64,000 nt of DNA. Origin: Tetradesmus obliquus. Taxonomy: Eukaryota > Chlorophyta > Chlorophyceae > Sphaeropleales > Scenedesmaceae. Below the pieces are notes generated by a model. It worked only from the letters and a program-made list of their open reading frames with translations. It searched no databases and was not told the DNA's origin. Where the stretch lies: NCBI GenBank assembly GCA_030272155.1, contig CP126202.1, positions 2,997,501-3,061,500 on the forward strand, given 5' to 3'. Numbering within the stretch: position 1 is the stretch's first letter; the number at the start of each line of letters is the position of its first letter. Both the position numbers and the translations under genes were made by a program. Positions 60,128 to 64,000 of the stretch are shown here, in pieces.

Positions 60128-60676
60128 TATGCATCATGCAAGTGTGCTTTGCTTTGGCTGCACAATTCTCAGTGCGGGTTGGAGGGTGGTCCTCAAAGGC
60201 GTGTCTGTGCTGAGTGAATGATGCATATAACAATAACCACCGATCCTGTAGAGATCGAAGCACCAAACTGTGTATGCAAGTGGGAGGTGAACAGGTTTGC
60301 AGCTTAGGGTGTGACGAGGGTCTGCAAGACACACGACAGGCATGCGCGAACCCTTTTAAGATACTCTCAGTAGTCCGATTGCTTGATGAAACAATCTACT
60401 GAGCTTTTGGCTTGCTGAAGTCGGGTGCAACATTCAAAACAAGCTGCTCGCAGCAGCACGATCAACGAGGCCTTTGCGTTCGATGTACGTCCAGGTTTGT
60501 TGATGCAAATAACGAACATCTCAGCGAGCATGTAGTGCCCACGAAGACCATGTGCTGAAGCAGCAGCAGTAGCAGCAGCAGTAGCAGGCTAACAGGCTAC
60601 GTACCTGCGGAGCGAGAGGGCTTGCAACACCATTCAATAGTGTACTGACCCTTTCAGAGAACTACTGAAAGACACT
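60128..60676. other. Divergent promoter region, BRUTUS / low-complexity gene
   Basis: About 550 bp between two opposed start codons; no gene supported. No clear TATA box on either strand. Confidence 0.5.
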
Positions 60677-61161
60677 ATGCGTCTACCATTCTCGAGCAGC
60701 CACACTTCAGGCTGTGGCCTGAGCAGCAGGCAGCCGCGGCCTCTGCCACAGGTAAGGCCATCACTACCGATGCCCATACAACAGTCTCAAACAGAAAGAT
60801 AGCTCTTCAAAAGTCGCTACAGCTTCTTGGTATATGTTTCTCAGCGTATCAGGACCTTTAGAGTGCTGTTAACCCTGTGCTAAGCGAAACCCTTGCCTGC
60901 GGCACTGCAGGCCAGGCGCATTCCGAGGTGCACCTTGCGCACATGCACCCAACAGCAACAGGGCCCTCAGCAGCAGCAACAGCAGCAGCCATCTACACCA
61001 CAGCAGCAGCAGCAACAGCCTGCAGCACAGGCACCCCTGCAGCAGCAGCAGCAGCAGCTGCCGGCAGCAGCGCCAGCATCAACTCGGCCAGCGAGGGCGC
61101 GCCCTGCCGGACCCCCTAGGATGCAGCGGTCATCGCTGCCACTGCAAGCCAGGCAGCCGCA

Positions 61162-61193
<32 letters not shown>

Positions 61194-61369
61194 GGCAAGC
61201 AGGGCAACAGCAGCAGCAGCAGCAAGCAGGGCAACAGCCTGCGGCACAACAAGGGGCTCCACCACAAGCAGCACCAACACCAGCAGCTAGTACAGGGAGT
61301 AGCACATATGACCAGGCTACTGCTGCTGCACCCAGCCCTGCTGCTGCTCCCAGCGGCAGCTGGCCTCAG

Positions 61370-61403
<34 letters not shown>

Positions 61404-61800
61404 CTGGGGCAGCAGCAGTGGCCCCTGCACCCCCTGCAGCAGCAGCAGCAGCAGCAGGGCCTGGCAAGAGGCGAGTTGCCCCACCCAGGGCGAGGCGCAG
61501 CAACAGCCTGCCTACGACAGCAGCAGCAGCAGCAGCAGCCGCACAGGCAACAGGCGCTTTACCTGCTGCACCACATCCAGCTGCTGCTTGGCAGCAAAAT
61601 GCCAACATACCCCATTCCTTACCACAGCAGCAGGACATGCAGCAGCAACAGCAGCCCATGCAGCAGCAGCCGTGGCAGCAGCAATATGCGTGGCAGCAGC
61701 AGCCGTACTCACCAGCGCAGCAGCCTGTGCTGAACAACCCCATTGATGGCCAACCCTTCCTGCAGCAGCTCATGCAGCAGCCCATGCAGCAGCCCAGTCT

Positions 61801-61850
<50 letters not shown>

Positions 61851-62055
61851 TGCTGGTACAGCAGTCAGTACAGCAGCAGCCTGCATGGGAGCAGCAGCAT
61901 CAACAGCAGTCGAGGCCGGTGCAGCAGCATTGGGCACCTCAACAGCTACAGCAGCCGCCACCACAGACTTGGCCTGTGCAGCAGCAGCAGCATTGGTCAG
62001 GGCAGCAGCAACTGCAACCACAGCAGCCACAGCCAGTGCAGCAGCAGCCAACGTG

Positions 62056-62098
<43 letters not shown>

Positions 62099-62453
62099 TG
62101 GCAGGTACAGCAGGTGCCCCAGCAGCAGCAGCAGCAGCAGCAGCAGGCGCATCTGCCACAACCACAACAGCAACGGGCAACCAGCAACCCAGCAGCAAAC
62201 GCTCCTCCTGCTGCCGCCGTCAACGCACCCAATGCTGCCAGCAGTAGCAGCAACCTGCCAAGCAGCAACCTGAACAGCTACAGCAGCAGCCCTACACCAC
62301 AGCCAGCAGAAGGTGCTGCGTTTGTGGCTCCTGCTGCTGCCCCTGCTCCTGCTGCCCCTACTGCAGTTGCTAACACTAACTCTTCTGATCCAACTTCCAC
62401 AGCCACCGGTGGCGCTGCAACAAACACCAACACCACCAGCAGCAGCAGCATGG

Positions 62454-62487
<34 letters not shown>

Positions 62488-63458
62488 GGACGCAGCAGCG
62501 CGGCTGCAGGCAGCCAAGGCAGCCATGCAGGCAGCCATGCGCAGGGACTACAGCAGCAGCCTGTACGAGCCGCTGCAGCTGCAGGAGCTGCAGGCGATGC
62601 CGGCCGCGGAGCTGGCTGTTTTGGGCGGCGTTGAAGCAGTTGCAGGAGAGAAGACTCAAGATGAGGCAGCGACAATGGAGCCGCTGCAGCTGCAGGAGCT
62701 GCAGCCGATGCCGGCTGCAGAGCTGGCTGTTCTCAGTGGCGCTGAAGCAGCTGCGGGAGAGACAGCGCAAGATGGGGAAGATGAGGCAGCAGCGAAAGTG
62801 GGGCCCCTGCAGCTGCAGGAGCTGCAAGACAATGGAGATCTGGCTGTCAGCGGTGCTGGTGCTGGTGGTGGTGCAGCAGTTGCAGCCGACAAGGGACAAG
62901 ATGAGGCAGCTCAGGCAGCAGCAGCAGCAGCAGCAGCGGCCGCACAACTGCAGGACACACAAGATGCCGGCAGTGCTGGTGCTGTCGCTTCAGGGGAGAC
63001 AAGGCAAGGTGAAGCAGCGCAGGCAGCAACAGCAGAGACCTCGCCACAGCTGCACGGCACTCGCGATGCAGGCTCGACTGCTGTTCACAGCAGTGATGCA
63101 GGTGAAGTAGTGTCAGGGCAGAACAGTCAAGATGATGCGGCAGCGCAGGCACCGACAACAGAACAATCAGCAACGCCACAGGGCAGCACTGCAGCCACAG
63201 AGGAAGTTAGTGGGGACCAGGCGCATGAAGAGTATGCAGAGCAGAGGGCAGCGCTGGAGGCGGAGAGTGAAGGTGGAGAGGCTGCACAAAGTGTGATGCA
63301 GGGACAGAGCAACGCAAGTGCTGCGGGACGTGGCACCAGCAGCAGCAGCAGTGGCAGTGACATCGCTGCTGCACCTGCTTCTAGTAGCAGCAGCAGTATT
63401 AGCAATGGAAATGTGACAGAGAAGAGCAGCGGCATTAGCAGCAGCAGCAGCAGGAGAC

Positions 63459-63502
<44 letters not shown>

Positions 63503-64000
63503 CGGAGAAGCAGGAGCCGCACCACCAGGAGCAGCGAAGCATCAACTGCAGCCGCAGCACCTGCACCTGCAGCCGTACCACCTGCAGCAGCAGCCTCAGA
63601 ACCTGCAGTAGCAGCTGCAGAAGCTGCAGCTACAGAACGTGCAGCCACAGAACTTGCACCTGCACATGCAGCCACAGAACTTGCACCTGCACCTGCAGCC
63701 GCAGCACCTGCACCTGCAGCACCTGCAGCACCTGCATCTGCAGCCGTAGCCGCAGAACCGGCAGCCACAGAGCCTGCACCTGCTGCAGATGCAGTGTTTG
63801 CAACTGCAGCAAGTGCTGCCGCTGCTACAGCCGCAGCACCTGCAGCCGCAGAACCTGCACCTGCAGCCGCAGCACCTGCAGCCACAGCACCTGCTGCTGC
63901 AGCTGCTGCTGCGAAGCAGGTGGTAGCAGATGCAACGGCCCAGAGCTCAAACAGTTTGAGCACAAACACTACCAGCAGCAGCAGCAACAGCAGCAGTACA
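60677..64000 (+). CDS. Long intrinsically disordered Q/A/S-rich protein, runs off the right edge
   Basis: Not recognised. Exon 1 60677-60751 (MRLPFSSSHTSGCGLSSRQP...PLPQ, donor gtaagg) joins in phase 0 to an exon opening at 60911 (acceptor ctgcag) that stays open, with no stop, to the last base: 1030 codons here, about 1055 residues so far. Regions: polyQ with regularly spaced Trp (about 61600-62160: PWQQQYAW, TWPVQQ, HWSGQQ, TWEQQ, PWQVQQ); a basic GKRRVAPPRARR patch; Ser/Asn-rich; three acidic repeats headed PLQLQELQ (62567, 62678, 62801); an SR-like segment (about 63440-63535: SSSRRRSSS, RRRRSRSRTTR); then Ala/Pro/Glu repeats. The frame is supported by length, by Trp/acidic residues that CAG slippage would not produce and by the SR block. 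Possibly nuclear or RNA-associated; this is a guess. Confidence 0.72.
62567..62900 (+). repeat. Three coding repeats headed PLQLQELQ
   Basis: Units begin at about 62567, 62678 and 62801 (37 and 41 residues apart). They share EPLQLQELQxMPAAELAVL, then GxEAxAGExxQDEAA; the third is diverged after the head. This is an acidic, non-CAG repeat within the long disordered protein. Confidence 0.88.

Noticed and set aside
61997..62962. 321-codon minus frame (Leu/Cys-rich)
   Set aside because: Reverse reading of polyQ and Ser tracts of the + strand gene; poly-Leu is not a membrane protein.
63127..63987. 286-codon minus frame (Ala/Leu-rich)
   Set aside because: Antisense of the SR and APAPAA segments; the + frame is continuous with the upstream exon and has varied residues.

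Overview
This looks like nuclear DNA of a green alga, most likely chlorophycean (Scenedesmaceae-like by inference only). The genes are intron-rich with GT-AG introns. CAG/CTG triplet runs encode long Gln/Ala/Ser tracts and also fill introns. Candidate TGTAA poly(A) signals follow several genes. The proteins (BRUTUS-type hemerythrin E3, CCS52/FZR, ACHT-like thioredoxin, RNF10, SEC11, LCAT-type acyltransferase) are eukaryotic, with a plant-lineage flavour. Nothing bacterial, no operon and no CRISPR array is present. Gene models were spliced by hand; the exon chains for the Kelch/BTB, SEC11, RNF10, CDH1/FZR and BRUTUS genes are consistent in reading phase from exon to exon.

Layout from left to right: an ankyrin-repeat gene (+, about 0.2-2.0 kb); a tentative DUF4436-like membrane protein (-, 3.4-4.8 kb); an AT-rich element with 77-bp inverted ends (5.8-6.3 kb); a Kelch-BTB-BACK gene (-, 7.0-16.1 kb); a secreted LCAT/phospholipase-type acyltransferase (-, 17.8-21.9 kb); the signal peptidase subunit SEC11 (-, 22.9-25.1 kb); an ACHT-like thioredoxin (+, about 26.0-28.8 kb); a gene-poor stretch with a CpG-rich block and an inverted/direct 'TGTCAGACAT' satellite (29-32.4 kb); an unidentified two-TM protein (-, 33.1-34.3 kb); an RNF10-family protein (-, 35.1-40.4 kb); a CDH1/FZR (CCS52) APC/C activator (+, 41.7-47.7 kb); a BRUTUS-type iron-binding E3 ligase (-, 50.6-60.1 kb); and the start of a very long low-complexity protein running off the right edge (+, 60.7->64.0 kb). 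SEC11/thioredoxin, RNF10/FZR and BRUTUS/low-complexity gene are divergent pairs. There is no obvious shared pathway, although FZR, BRUTUS and possibly Kelch-BTB all act in ubiquitin-dependent control.

The strongest unexplained signal is structural. In nearly every gene, short segments that straddle an exon-intron boundary (about 30-110 bp of exon end, the splice site, and flanking intron) are tandemly repeated 2-8 times inside the adjacent intron, usually at 100-180 bp spacing. Roughly 70 such partial exon copies can be read by eye, and typically only one copy in each array continues into a full exon. Many adjoin CTG/CAG runs that also act as the pyrimidine tract of the 3' splice site. This looks like a genome-wide splice-junction duplication process that makes decoy or alternative splice sites; I do not know of a description of it.
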